This document shows positions 45,076 through 53,578 of a stretch of DNA of 64,000 nt, in pieces. Source of the stretch: VAXT01 sp963774625 (GTDB lineage Bacteria; Actinomycetota; Thermoleophilia; Gaiellales; Gaiellaceae); the NCBI GenBank assembly GCA_963774625.1, contig CAVZFQ010000013.1, positions 310,001 to 374,000 on the forward strand, given 5' to 3'. A program made the position numbers and the translations under genes. Under the pieces are notes generated by a model. The model had not been told where the DNA came from. It was given only the letters and a program-made list of their open reading frames with translations, and did no database searches. Numbering within the stretch: position 1 is the stretch's first letter; every line of letters starts with the position of its first letter.

Positions 45076-46262
45076 GCCGCCTTCTCCGCCGCGGCCTTGC
45101 CGGCCCGCCGGCCGAACACGGTGCACTCGAGCAGCGAGTTGCCCATCATGCGGTTGCGCCCGTGCGTGCCGCCGGCGATCTCGCCGCAGGCGTAGAGGCC
45201 CTCGACAGTCGTCTGTGCGTCCTCGTCGATGACGAGACCCCCGTTTTGGTAATGGAGCACCGGATAGGTGAGGATCGCCTCGGCCAGCGGATCGATCCCG
45301 CCGGCGCGGTAGCGGCGCAGCATGTACGGAAGCGACACGTTCGCGTCGCTCTCGGCGATCCGCGTCGTGTCCAGGTAGACCGCGGGGCGGCCGTCCTCGG
45401 TCTCGACCCCGCGCCCGGCCTCGACCTCGTCGAAGATCGCCCGTGAGACGGCATCGCGAGGGCCGAGCGAATCGGTGAACTCCTCGCGGTCGGCGTTGAG
45501 CAGCACAGCTCCATACGCTCGGGTCGTCTCGGGGATCGAGTAGCCCTGCATCGCCGTCGGCCACGCGCCGCCGTTCGGGTGGTACTGGAGGGCGTCGAGG
45601 TCGCGGCTCTCGACTCCCACGTCGATCGCGATCTGCGTCACCTCACCCGTTGCGCCGGGGTGGTTGGTCGTAAGCTCGCCGCGCTCCTGCGCCTCGCGGT
45701 AGCAGCGGCCGCCGGCTGCGAGGACGACGGTGGCGGCGTCGATCACGTGCTCGCCGCAGCGTGCGCGCCATCCGCTCTCGGTCGGCTCGAGTGCGCTCAG
45801 CGGCGATTTCGGGAAGGTCTCGATCGAGGAGGCCTCGACCGCGTCGCGAAGGGCTTTCGTGATCGCGTGCCCCGTGCGGTCGCCGACCTGGAGGAGCCGC
45901 TTGCGAGTCGCGCCGCCGCAACGTGCGAGCCGGTAGCCGCCGTTCTCGCGCGTGAACTCGACTCCGAGCTCCTCGAGCCAGTGAATGGCGCCTGGCGCCT
46001 CGCTGGTCAGGATCTCCACGAGCCGCCGGTCGGCAGTCTCATGTGAGCTCTGCCACACGTCCTCGGCGTGTTGCTCCGGCGAGTCGTCCTCACCGAACGC
46101 TGCCTGAATCCCGCCCTGAGCCTTGGCCGAGTTGCAGGACTGCAGCGAATCCTTGGCGGCGAGACCCACCCTGGCTCCGCTCCGGTCGGCGGACACGGCG
46201 GCGGCGAGGCCGGAGGCCCCGCTTCCAACCACGAGCACGTCGAATCGAGCAGCCGGCTGCAC
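45072..46262 (-). CDS. Short fumarate-reductase/L-aspartate-oxidase-type flavoprotein
   Basis: 396 residues. FAD-binding domain with VLVVGSGASGLAAAV at residues 9-23, AKAQGGIQAAFG (as in SdhA/FrdA), RTGHAITKAL, LDALQYHPNGG and the C-terminal GLYACGEIAGGTHGRNRMMG then NSLLECTVFGRRAG. The capping domain is present but the C-terminal helical domain of SdhA or NadB (full length about 530-590) is absent, so it is a soluble short form. No Fe-S or membrane subunit adjoins it. It starts with GTG 46262, seven bases after a -10 box. Candidates: fumarate reductase, aspartate oxidase, or a reductase of a related substrate. Confidence 0.85.
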   Translation of the reverse strand: MQPAARFDVLVVGSGASGLAAAVSADRSGARVGLAAKDSLQSCNSAKAQGGIQAAFGEDDSPEQHAEDVWQSSHETADRRLVEILTSEAPGAIHWLEELGVEFTRENGGYRLARCGGATRKRLLQVGDRTGHAITKALRDAVEASSIETFPKSPLSALEPTESGWRARCGEHVIDAATVVLAAGGRCYREAQERGELTTNHPGATGEVTQIAIDVGVESRDLDALQYHPNGGAWPTAMQGYSIPETTRAYGAVLLNADREEFTDSLGPRDAVSRAIFDEVEAGRGVETEDGRPAVYLDTTRIAESDANVSLPYMLRRYRAGGIDPLAEAILTYPVLHYQNGGLVIDEDAQTTVEGLYACGEIAGGTHGRNRMMGNSLLECTVFGRRAGKAAAEKAA

Positions 46263-46301
46263 GCCGCGACTATACCAGTGTTTCCTTTATTTCAGCCATA
46301 A
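46263..46301 (-). promoter_or_regulatory. Promoter of flavoprotein-fumarase-sulfur operon with LysR-type site
   Basis: A -10 hexamer TATAGT (46274-46269) ends six bases before the GTG at 46262, so the predicted transcript begins at or next to the start codon (leaderless). Upstream lies the dyad TTATTTCAGCCATAA (46287-46301), a T-N11-A site of the kind bound by LysR-type regulators, at a position consistent with activation or repression. The whole 97-bp gap 46263-46359 is A+T-rich for this genome. Confidence 0.55.
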
Positions 46302-46359
46302 GCCACGCTAATCCTCACTCAAGCGCCATACCCCTCGGGCCGATAAATCGTGCCGCTGC

Positions 46360-47328
46360 CTACCAAACCGAGCGTAGAAGCTCCTCGATTTCTGGCGCCG
46401 TCGCCGGCCGCGGGTTCGCCCGTGCCGCCGGCCTAGCCGCCGCCGCTTCAGCCACCTCGCCGAGCTCGTCCTCGGGGACGCCGAGGTCGCGCAGACGCCC
46501 GAAGCCGCCCAGAGCGGCAAGCTCCTCGACGCGGCCAACCGGGTCGTCTGTGCTCATCGCCTCGCCGAAGCGTGCGATCTCGGCAGCGGCTACCGGCTCG
46601 TTGAAGCGGAGGGCCGGCGGAAGAGTCACGGCGTTCAGCGCGCCGTGCGGAAGGCCGTAGCGACCGCCGAGCGCCTGGGCCATGGCGTGACCGAGCCCCA
46701 TGCCGGCCTCCGCGAGCGCCATTCCCGAGCGCATCGCGCCCTCCAGGAGGCGCGTTCGCAAGTACCGGCTCCCGGGATCGTCGACGACCAGCGGCAACGC
46801 GTAGGAGATCGGCCGAGCGCCGGTAAACGCGTGGCGATCGCCGCGTCCGCTCCGGCCCTTGACGTAGAACGCCTCCGCGCTGTGTGCGAGGGCGTTCAGC
46901 GCGGTGCCGACCGTCTCCTCGCGCGGAAGGCCCAAGGTCAGCTCGGGCTCGTAGACGACGCCGGCCATCGTCGCTCCGGATCCGCCGCCTCGCATCCGCC
47001 TGCTGCTGTCGCGCACGCCGAAGAAGTCCGTCCACTCGGAGCCCGAATACGTGGTGGGAATCGAGACCAAGGGCAGACCCGAGCCGGCAGAGATCGCCTT
47101 CGTGAGGTCGATCGCGCTACCCCCGCCGAGGGCGAGCAGCCCATCGCCGACCTTTGCGGCCTCCACCGCCTCGTCGATTCGGTCGGACGGGACCTCCGAC
47201 CAGACACCGGCAATCCCTACGGGAAGCCGATCGGGAGACCAGCGGTCGCTCGCCACGAGGAGCGGTCGCTCGATGCCGAGCTCAGCGAGCAGGCCGGGTA
47301 GCTCGAAGAGACCCCAGCGAATCTCCAT
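46360..47328 (-). CDS. Iron-containing alcohol dehydrogenase (maleylacetate-reductase-like)
   Basis: 322 residues. NAD-binding GGGSAIDLTKAI (residues 93-104), PTTYSGSEWTDFFGV, and the metal histidines in LAHSAEAFY, MGLGHAMAQ and LPHGALNAV are those of group III alcohol dehydrogenases; the TYSGSE form is typical of maleylacetate reductases. It is shorter than most (about 350-400). It shares one base with the LysR stop and lies 97 bp upstream of the flavoprotein, on the same strand. Substrate unknown. Confidence 0.88.
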   Translation of the reverse strand: MEIRWGLFELPGLLAELGIERPLLVASDRWSPDRLPVGIAGVWSEVPSDRIDEAVEAAKVGDGLLALGGGSAIDLTKAISAGSGLPLVSIPTTYSGSEWTDFFGVRDSSRRMRGGGSGATMAGVVYEPELTLGLPREETVGTALNALAHSAEAFYVKGRSGRGDRHAFTGARPISYALPLVVDDPGSRYLRTRLLEGAMRSGMALAEAGMGLGHAMAQALGGRYGLPHGALNAVTLPPALRFNEPVAAAEIARFGEAMSTDDPVGRVEELAALGGFGRLRDLGVPEDELGEVAEAAAARPAARANPRPATAPEIEELLRSVW

Positions 47329-48218
47329 CAGACGCGCGTGCTGGCGAACTCGACGAACGCCTCTGAAAGGCGCGTGCCGACCCGGCCACTTGCGCGGACG
47401 AGCGAAATCTGACGCGTCGGCTCCAGACCGCGCACGCGAGCGGTGGCGAGCCTGCCGGCGGCCAACTCCGCCTCGACGGCCGCGCGCGAGATGAACGTGA
47501 CGCCGTAGCCCGCCTCGACGGCGCTCTTCACGGACTCCTGGAGCCCGAGCTCGAGGTGGACGTCCAGGTCCTTCAGGCGCGTGCCGAGCTTCCGCAGCTC
47601 GTCCTCGATCACCTGTCTCACGCCGGCGCCTTCCTGCATCACGATCAGCGTCTCGTCCTTGAGGGCTTCGATCGCAATCGTCTTGCCGGCAAAGGGGTGC
47701 TTGGGCGGACAGACGAGCACGACCTCGTCGCGGAAGAACGGCTCGTAGGCGACGGAGCGGTGGCGTGGGGTCGCGCCCACGATGCCGAGCTCGAGCTCCC
47801 GTCGTGCGACCGCCTCGACGACGGTCTGCGTGTCGGAGATCGTGAGCTCGACGCGGACGTCGGGGTTTGCAAGGTGGAACTCGCAGAGGAGCAGAGGCAC
47901 GACCGTGGCGCCGGGCCCCGTCGCTGCGCCGATCGCAAGCTCGCCGCGGAGCTCGCCGTCGGCCTCGCCGGCCACGTCCTCGACGAGCTGTTGCTCGAGG
48001 GCGAGGAGCCGCTGCGCGCCGCGATAGAGCCGGACGCCGGCTTCGGTGGGCTCGACGCGCCGTCCCGAGCGATCGAGCAGCTGCTGGCCGAGCCGCTCCT
48101 CGAGTGAGCGGATCTGGAGACTGACCGCCGGCTGCGTGACGCCGAGGCGCTCAGCCGCCTGCGAGAAGCTCTTGAGCTCGACGACCGTGCAGAACGCTGC
48201 GAGCTGGCGCGTGTCCAT
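47328..48218 (-). CDS. LysR family transcriptional regulator (CysB/CysL/CbbR-like)
   Basis: 296 residues. N-terminal winged helix (QLAAFCTVVELKSFSQAAER with LGVTQPAVSLQIRSLEERLG) and a periplasmic-binding-protein-like effector domain. It heads the sulfur/organic-acid block and its own start codon is overlapped by a LysR-type dyad. Bacillus CysL, of this family, activates sulfite reductase genes; here the likely targets are its own gene and the operon starting at 46262. That is inference from the two T-N11-A sites. Confidence 0.92.
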   Translation of the reverse strand: MDTRQLAAFCTVVELKSFSQAAERLGVTQPAVSLQIRSLEERLGQQLLDRSGRRVEPTEAGVRLYRGAQRLLALEQQLVEDVAGEADGELRGELAIGAATGPGATVVPLLLCEFHLANPDVRVELTISDTQTVVEAVARRELELGIVGATPRHRSVAYEPFFRDEVVLVCPPKHPFAGKTIAIEALKDETLIVMQEGAGVRQVIEDELRKLGTRLKDLDVHLELGLQESVKSAVEAGYGVTFISRAAVEAELAAGRLATARVRGLEPTRQISLVRASGRVGTRLSEAFVEFASTRV

Positions 48219-48231
48219 AAGGGAATCTTAT
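48217..48231. promoter_or_regulatory. LysR-type operator overlapping the LysR start codon
   Basis: ATAAGGGAATCTTAT is a perfect 5-5-5 dyad (ATAAG/CTTAT) and contains T-N11-A. It covers the ATG of the LysR gene at 48218, which fits autorepression. An A+T-rich divergent gap follows toward the sugar-transferase gene. Confidence 0.55.
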
Positions 48232-48294
48232 GCAAAAGATGCTGCTGTACCCACTCGGCCTGATGCACGGTTTCGATGCAGTTCCGAGACCCAT

Positions 48295-48338
48295 GCGTGC
48301 GCTTTCTCGCGTTAGGCTCGCGGTGGGGAGGAGGTGGG
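48295..48338 (+). promoter_or_regulatory. Conserved promoter/leader-like element, copy 2
   Basis: A -10-like TAGGCT (48313-48318), CGCG, then GTGGGGAGGAGGT (48323-48335) mirrors the element at 9159-9202. This copy is correctly oriented upstream of the sugar-transferase gene at 48363, with the purine block at the expected transcript start. The purine block could also serve as a ribosome site for a GTG at 48341 that opens a 30-codon frame overlapping the transferase start. Confidence 0.45.
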
Positions 48339-48362
48339 CTGTGCCTAAACAAGAGAGGGTGG

Positions 48363-49094
48363 GTGAAGACTCAGGCGCCCCCGGCCCCGACTACGATCCT
48401 CCCGTTGGCGGTGCAGGAGCAGAACCAAGCTGAGCACCTCGCCGAGCGGTACGGGCGGCTCGCACGCGAGACTCCCGGTCGCCTCGGAGTCGACGTCGCC
48501 ATTCGCGCGCTCGACATCGGCCTCGTAGCGCTCTTCGCCCTCGTCGCCCTGCCGATCCTCGTCGTGCTTGCATGTCTGCTCCTCGTCACGTCCGGACGGC
48601 CGGTCTTCTACCGGGGGGAGCGCGTCGGACGCGGCGGACGGGTCTTCACGATGACCAAGTTCCGAACGCTGCGACCCGGCGCCGAGCAGCGCCTCGGCCA
48701 CTACCTCGGCCCAGCGCTCGTCGAGCGCACGGAGGCCGAGGTCACAGGACTCGGTCGCTGGCTCCGAGCGACCCAACTGGACGAAGTGCCCCAGTTCTGG
48801 AACGTCCTCATCGGCGACATGAGCCTGGTCGGCCCGCGTCCCATCCGCCCTCGCTTCTTCGAGGAGCTGGCCGCCGACCTGCCCGCCTACTGGCAGCGGC
48901 TCGTCGTCCGGCCCGGTCTCACGGGCTTCGCCCAGGTGCGCCGCGGCTACGAGACCTCGATGGCCGAGAAGCTCGCGCACGACCTCGAGTGGATCGCGGA
49001 CCGCTCGGTTCGGCTCTACCTGCGCACGCTGGCAGCCACCGGGTGGCGCGTCTTGCGGCAGTCCCTGCGCGGGCTGTTCGGGCGCTCCACTTAG
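48363..49094 (+). CDS. Undecaprenyl-phosphate sugar-1-phosphate transferase (second priming enzyme)
   Basis: 243 residues. An N-terminal cytoplasmic stretch, one membrane segment (about 58-80) and the catalytic domain: VFTMTKFRTLRPGAE, WLRATQLDEVPQFWNV, GDMSLVGPRPIRPRF and VVRPGLTGFAQVRRGYE. Same reaction type as the transferase at 9212-9805 but only distantly similar, so it may start a different repeat unit or use a different nucleotide sugar. Third-position G+C supports this frame from GTG 48363. Confidence 0.9.
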   Translation: MKTQAPPAPTTILPLAVQEQNQAEHLAERYGRLARETPGRLGVDVAIRALDIGLVALFALVALPILVVLACLLLVTSGRPVFYRGERVGRGGRVFTMTKFRTLRPGAEQRLGHYLGPALVERTEAEVTGLGRWLRATQLDEVPQFWNVLIGDMSLVGPRPIRPRFFEELAADLPAYWQRLVVRPGLTGFAQVRRGYETSMAEKLAHDLEWIADRSVRLYLRTLAATGWRVLRQSLRGLFGRST

Positions 49095-49103
49095 GCTAGG
49101 GCT

Positions 49104-50985
49104 ATGTGCGGGATCTGCGGGATCGCCACCACGGGCGGCGCGGTCGACCCCGCCCGCCTCGCCGCGATGAGCGAGACGCTCGTCCACCGCGGGCCGGACA
49201 GCGAGGGGTCATTCGTCGACGGCGGTGTCGGCCTCGCCGCGCGCCGTCTCGCGATCATCGACCTCCAGACCGGCGACCAGCCAATCGGCAACGAGGACGG
49301 CCGCATCCAGGTCGTCCAGAACGGCGAGCTCTACAACTACCGCGAGCTCCGGCACGACCTCGAGCGGGCCGGTCACACCTTCGCGACTCACTGCGACACG
49401 GAGGTGCTCGTCCACCTCTACGAGGAGCACGGGCTCGACTTTGCGGAGCGCCTGCGCGGCATGTTCGCCGTCGCGCTCTGGGACGGGCCGCGGCGCAGGC
49501 TCGTGCTAGCCAGAGACCGCTTCGGGATCAAGCCGCTCTATTACCGGCAGGCAGACGGCGAGCTCGCGTTCGCGTCCGAGCTGCGGGCGCTTCCGCGGGG
49601 CGAGATCGACCTCGATGCCGTCGAAAGCTTCCTCGCCTTCAACTGCATCCCGGCGCCCCTGACGATCTTTCGCGAGATCAGGAAGCTCCCACCTGGACAT
49701 GTCCTCGCCTGGCAGGACGGCCGGCTCGAGCTCACGCGCTTTGCCCGGCCGGCACCGGTCTCTGCGGACGAGGTTCGCCTCGAGGACGAGGCCGAGCTGA
49801 TCGAGGAGCTGCGCGCTCGACTCCGCGACTCCGTGCGGGCCCACCTCGTTGCGGATGTGCCGGTCGGCGTCCTCCTCTCCGGCGGCATCGACTCGGCGAC
49901 CCTGACCGCGCTCGCGGCCGCCGAGAGCTCGGAGCCAGTCAGGACCTTCTCGATCGGCTTCGAGGAGCGCAGCTTCGACGAGCTCGCCGACGCACGACTG
50001 GTCGCCGATCGGTACGGCACGCGCCACGAAGAGCTTGTCCTACGGCCCGACGCGGCGCTCCTGCTGCCGGCGCTGGCAGAGGCGTTCGACGAGCCGTTCG
50101 CGGACTCCTCCGCCCTCCCGACCTACCTCGTCTCCAAGCTTGCTGCCGAGCACGTCAAGGTTGCCCTCTCCGGAGAGGGCGGCGACGAGCTCTTCGGCGG
50201 CTACTACACGTACACGGCAGACGTGCTCGCGTCGCGGTACGGCGCCCTGGCCGGGTTCGCGCGTCCCCTCGTCGAAAGGCTGCCGTCGTCGAGCGCGAAG
50301 GCGAGCTTCGACTACAAAGCGAAGCGGTTCGTGCGCGGCGCGCACCTGCCGCCCCTCGAGCGCCACCACGCGTGGAAGGAGATCTTCTCGGCGGACGCAC
50401 GATCCGAGCTCACCGGGAGGCGCAGCGACTTCGACCCGGTCGACCTGCTCCGGATGCGCTTCGCCGAGACGGAAGGCGCCGAGCTCCTCGCCCGCCTGCA
50501 GGACGTGGACCTCGGGATCTACCTCGTCGACGATCTGCTCGCCAAGACCGACCGGGCCTCGATGGCGCACTCCCTCGAGGCGCGCGTCCCGTTCCTCGAC
50601 CCGTTCGTGACGAACTTCGCGCTCGCGCTCCCGACCGAGCACAAGGTGCGAGGGCTGCGCAAGAAGGTGCTGCTGCGCAAGGCCGTGGCCCCACTCGTTC
50701 CGGCGCCGCTTCTTCGCCGCCGCAAGCGCGGCTTCTCGATCCCCGCCGCAGCGTGGCTCCGCGGCGAGTTGGAGCCGTTCGCCCGCGACACGCTGTCGGC
50801 CGAGACGCTCCGCCGGCAGGGGTTCTTCGACCCAGGCGACGGTCCGGCGCATTCTCGAGGACCACGTCTCCGGCAAGGAGGACCTGAGCCGGCAGCTGTG
50901 GGGCCTCCTCGCCTTCACGCTCTGGCACGAGCGGCACGTCGAGAATGCTCCGCGCGAGACGAGCGTGGCGCAGGCGCTCGCTTGA
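49104..50985 (+). CDS. asnB: Asparagine synthase (glutamine-hydrolysing)-like amidotransferase, frameshifted
   Basis: About 627 residues. Class II glutaminase domain with catalytic Cys2 (MCGICG), GELYNYRELR and RDRFGIKPLYY; synthetase domain with the PP-loop LLSGGIDSATL and ALSGEGGDELFGGYY, LAKTDRASMAHSLEARVPFL and RKRGFSIPAAAW. Near 50836, after RRQGFFDPG, one extra base shifts the last 50 codons (TVRRILEDHVSGKEDLSRQL, LLAFTLWHERH) which end at 50985. AsnB homologues in polysaccharide loci amidate sugar acids; that is as likely here as asparagine synthesis. Confidence 0.88.
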
Positions 50986-51999
50986 GAGTCTGGATCGACA
51001 TCTCGGCCCCGGCGCACGTCCTGGTCTTCAGGCCCATCCTCGGTCTCCTGCGCGGAGACGGCCACGACGTAGAGGTGACGACGCGCGACTACGCACAGAC
51101 GCTCGAGCTGCTCGACCAGCACGGCATCGAGGCCACGGTCGTCGGCCGCCACGGGGGGCGCTCGCGCTTCGGCAAGGCTCGCTCGCTCCTCTCCCGTCTG
51201 GGGGCCCTCAAGCGCCACGCACGCGGACCGCGACTACGACCTGGCACTCGCCCACGGCTCGCACGAATTGACGATCACGGCCCGGCGGCTCGGGATCCCG
51301 AGCGCGACCACGCACGACTACGAGTACGCGACACTGCAGCACCATCTCGGCGACCGTGCGGCGACCCGGGTCGTCGTCCCCGAGGCGATTCCGGCCGAGC
51401 GTATGGCCAAGTTCGGGGTTCGCCCCCCGAAGCTGCTGCAGTATCCAGGGCTGAAAGAGGAGTACTACCTCTACGACTTCGAGCCCGACCCCGGCATCCT
51501 CGGCGCCCTCAACGTCGATCCGAGCCGCACGCTGGTCGTGGTTCGCACGCCACCCGACGTCTCGCTCTACCACCGCCGGTCGAACCCGCTCTTCCCGCAG
51601 GTGCTGGCGCACGTCGGGAGCCAGGAGGGCGTCCACGCCGTCGTCGTGCCGCGCTCACCGGAGCAGCGCGACTACGTCCTTGGCCTCGACCTCCCGTCGG
51701 TGATCGTCCCCGAGCGCGCCGTCGACGCCCAGAGCCTGATCGCGCTGGCCGACCTCGTCGTCTCCGCTGGAGGCACGATGAACCGTGAGGCTGCGGCGCT
51801 GGGCGTGCCCGTCTACACGACGTACGGCGGCCGGATCGGCGGCGTCGACGAGATGCTGATCCGCGAGGGCCGGCTGCGCCCCCTCACGGACCCGCGCGCG
51901 CTCGACCTCGCGAAGCACCCAGCCACTCGCGCGCCAAGAGTGCGGCGCGATCCCCGTGATCTGCTGAACCTCCTGCTGAAAGCGCGCGAGCCCCTCTAA
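50982..51999 (+). CDS. DUF354 family protein (glycosyltransferase-like), frameshifted
   Basis: About 339 residues. TTG 50982 overlaps the asnB stop (TTGA). The N-terminal part reads RVWIDISAPAHVLVFRPILG, VTTRDYAQTLELLDQHGI and VVGRHGGRSRFGKARSL; near 51222 one extra base shifts to DRDYDLALAHGSHELTITAR, GIPSATTHDYEYA, KLLQYPGLKEEYYLYDF and VVSAGGTMNREAAALGVPVY. DUF354 proteins resemble UDP-GlcNAc 2-epimerase/GT-B folds and occur in archaeal and bacterial surface-glycan loci; activity is unproven. Confidence 0.82.
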
Positions 52000-52032
52000 A
52001 CTCGCTCCCGCAATCTAGTCAAGGGGAGAGTG

Positions 52033-53558
52033 ATGAGAAAAGCGCAATTTGCCTTGCTGGCGCTCGTTGGCGGCGCTGCTCGCGTGGTTGGCGACCGTCG
52101 GCGGTGCGTCACACGACGGGGCGGCTTCGACACGTCGAAGCCTCCGTATGCTGACCGGTGGCGGCGGCAGTCGAGGTCGATCCGATCATCTCGACCGGCG
52201 ACATCGTCGGCGACTATCAGATGTCCGGGGTCCGGACGGCCTCGGGGGCACCGGGCGACGACGTCCGAGGTGACGACAACGACGACAACCACGCGAACGG
52301 CGCACGGCCGACATGCTCATGAACCACGAGCTCGGTCGCTCGTTCCCGAACAACCCGCCGGGCGTAGACACTCGAATCACCCGCGCTCGACATCGACCGT
52401 CATACGCGACGGGTCCACGCGGCCGAGTACCTATTCACGGGCACGAGCGTTCGAGCGCTTCTGCTCGGCGACTTCCTGATCGGTGAGCGACAGGCCGGCC
52501 GCGCTGCTTTCACGGGCGAGGAGGCCGTGCCGATGGCCGGCCAGCCGCCGGGCCCTGCGCATGACGGCAGCTCGATCGTCATGGACGCCGAGACCGGCGT
52601 CGGTACGACGGAGAGGCGCCGCTCACTACGGATGGGCACTTCCAGCACGAGAACGTCGTCGCGCCTGGAGCTGTCGAAGTGGGTCTTCCTGTCCAGCGAG
52701 GACGACTTCCGGCCGGGGCCGTTGTACCTCTACAAGGCGACATCGGACGCTGTCTGACGACAGGGATTTCGAGCGCGGCGGTGCGCGGGACGAACGGCGG
52801 CCTGTACGTGTGGCAGGCCATCGACCCGGCGAATAACCAGAACTCCGCGTGTCCTGAAGAACAAGTCGGTGCCGCGAGGGCGCTTCCGGTTCCGATACCC
52901 GCAGTCCGAGAACATGAGACTCGACCCCAGCGGGAAGCCGAAGGCCCGCAGCGGGTGCTCGAGCACTGGAGCAACACAACAACGGGTTCAGGTTCGACCG
53001 GCTCGAGGACATCGCCACCCATCCGGACATCGATGGCAGCACGTTCGTCGCGGACACGGGCGAGCCGCGAGGCGCCGCAGCCACGGCGCGCGGGCGCGAG
53101 GGCGGTGTACAATAACGACGTCAACCCGGCCAACCCGACATCTTGGCGACGATCAAGATGATCCTCAACGGGGGCGACTCCGGACGGCGACGACATCTAC
53201 GACGCCCGACAACATGGACGCATCCGACCGCGTGCTGATGATCCAGGAGGACCGCGAGTCGGCCTTCCGCGATCCGCCGTTCTCAGGCGGCTACGAAGCA
53301 CGCGTCATGGGTACCGCCTCGAACCTGGCGTCGTGCGTCGTGGCGCGTGGTCGCCACGCCGGCCGCCCTTGCGGCCGGGCACGTGGGAGTCGTCGGGCAT
53401 CATCAACGCCGGCGACCTCCTCGGCAGGGGCTGGTGGTTCCTCGACGTCCAGGCGCACCTGGACCACCGCGCCTCAGCCTGGGCCGTCGCTCGTACCGAA
53501 CTCCTCGACCGGCGAGGACGGGCAGTTCCTCGCTCTCTACGTACCGGGGAGCCAGTGA
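52033..53558 (+). pseudogene. Exported PhoX/DUF839-like protein, many frameshifts
   Basis: The ATG at 52033 has a ribosome site (GGGGAG) and begins MRKAQFALLALV, a signal peptide. Fragments in all three phases then follow in the order expected for one DUF839/PhoX-type protein of about 505 residues: VDPIISTGDIVG, MNHELGRSFPNNPPGVDT, FTGEEA, WVFLSSEDDFRPGPLYLYKA, WQAIDPANNQNSACPEE, VLEHWSN, NMDASDRVLMIQED, GTWESSGIINAGDLLG, WWFLDVQAHLDH and GEDGQFLALYVPGSQ. At least eight phase changes are needed. No long frame exists, so as given it cannot be translated. Relatives are exported metal-dependent phosphatases. Confidence 0.72.
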
Positions 53559-53578
53559 GCGACGGCTGACCGGGGCTC

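Noticed and set aside
45072..46262. APS reductase alpha subunit (AprA)
   Set aside because: Considered because of the sulfur context, but the motifs match SdhA/FrdA/NadB, and no AprB-type ferredoxin subunit is present.
53305..53578. 91-residue C-terminal extension of the helicase
   Set aside because: It is antisense to the PhoX-like gene and has no similarity to helicase tails; a one-base shift restores a stop at 53579.
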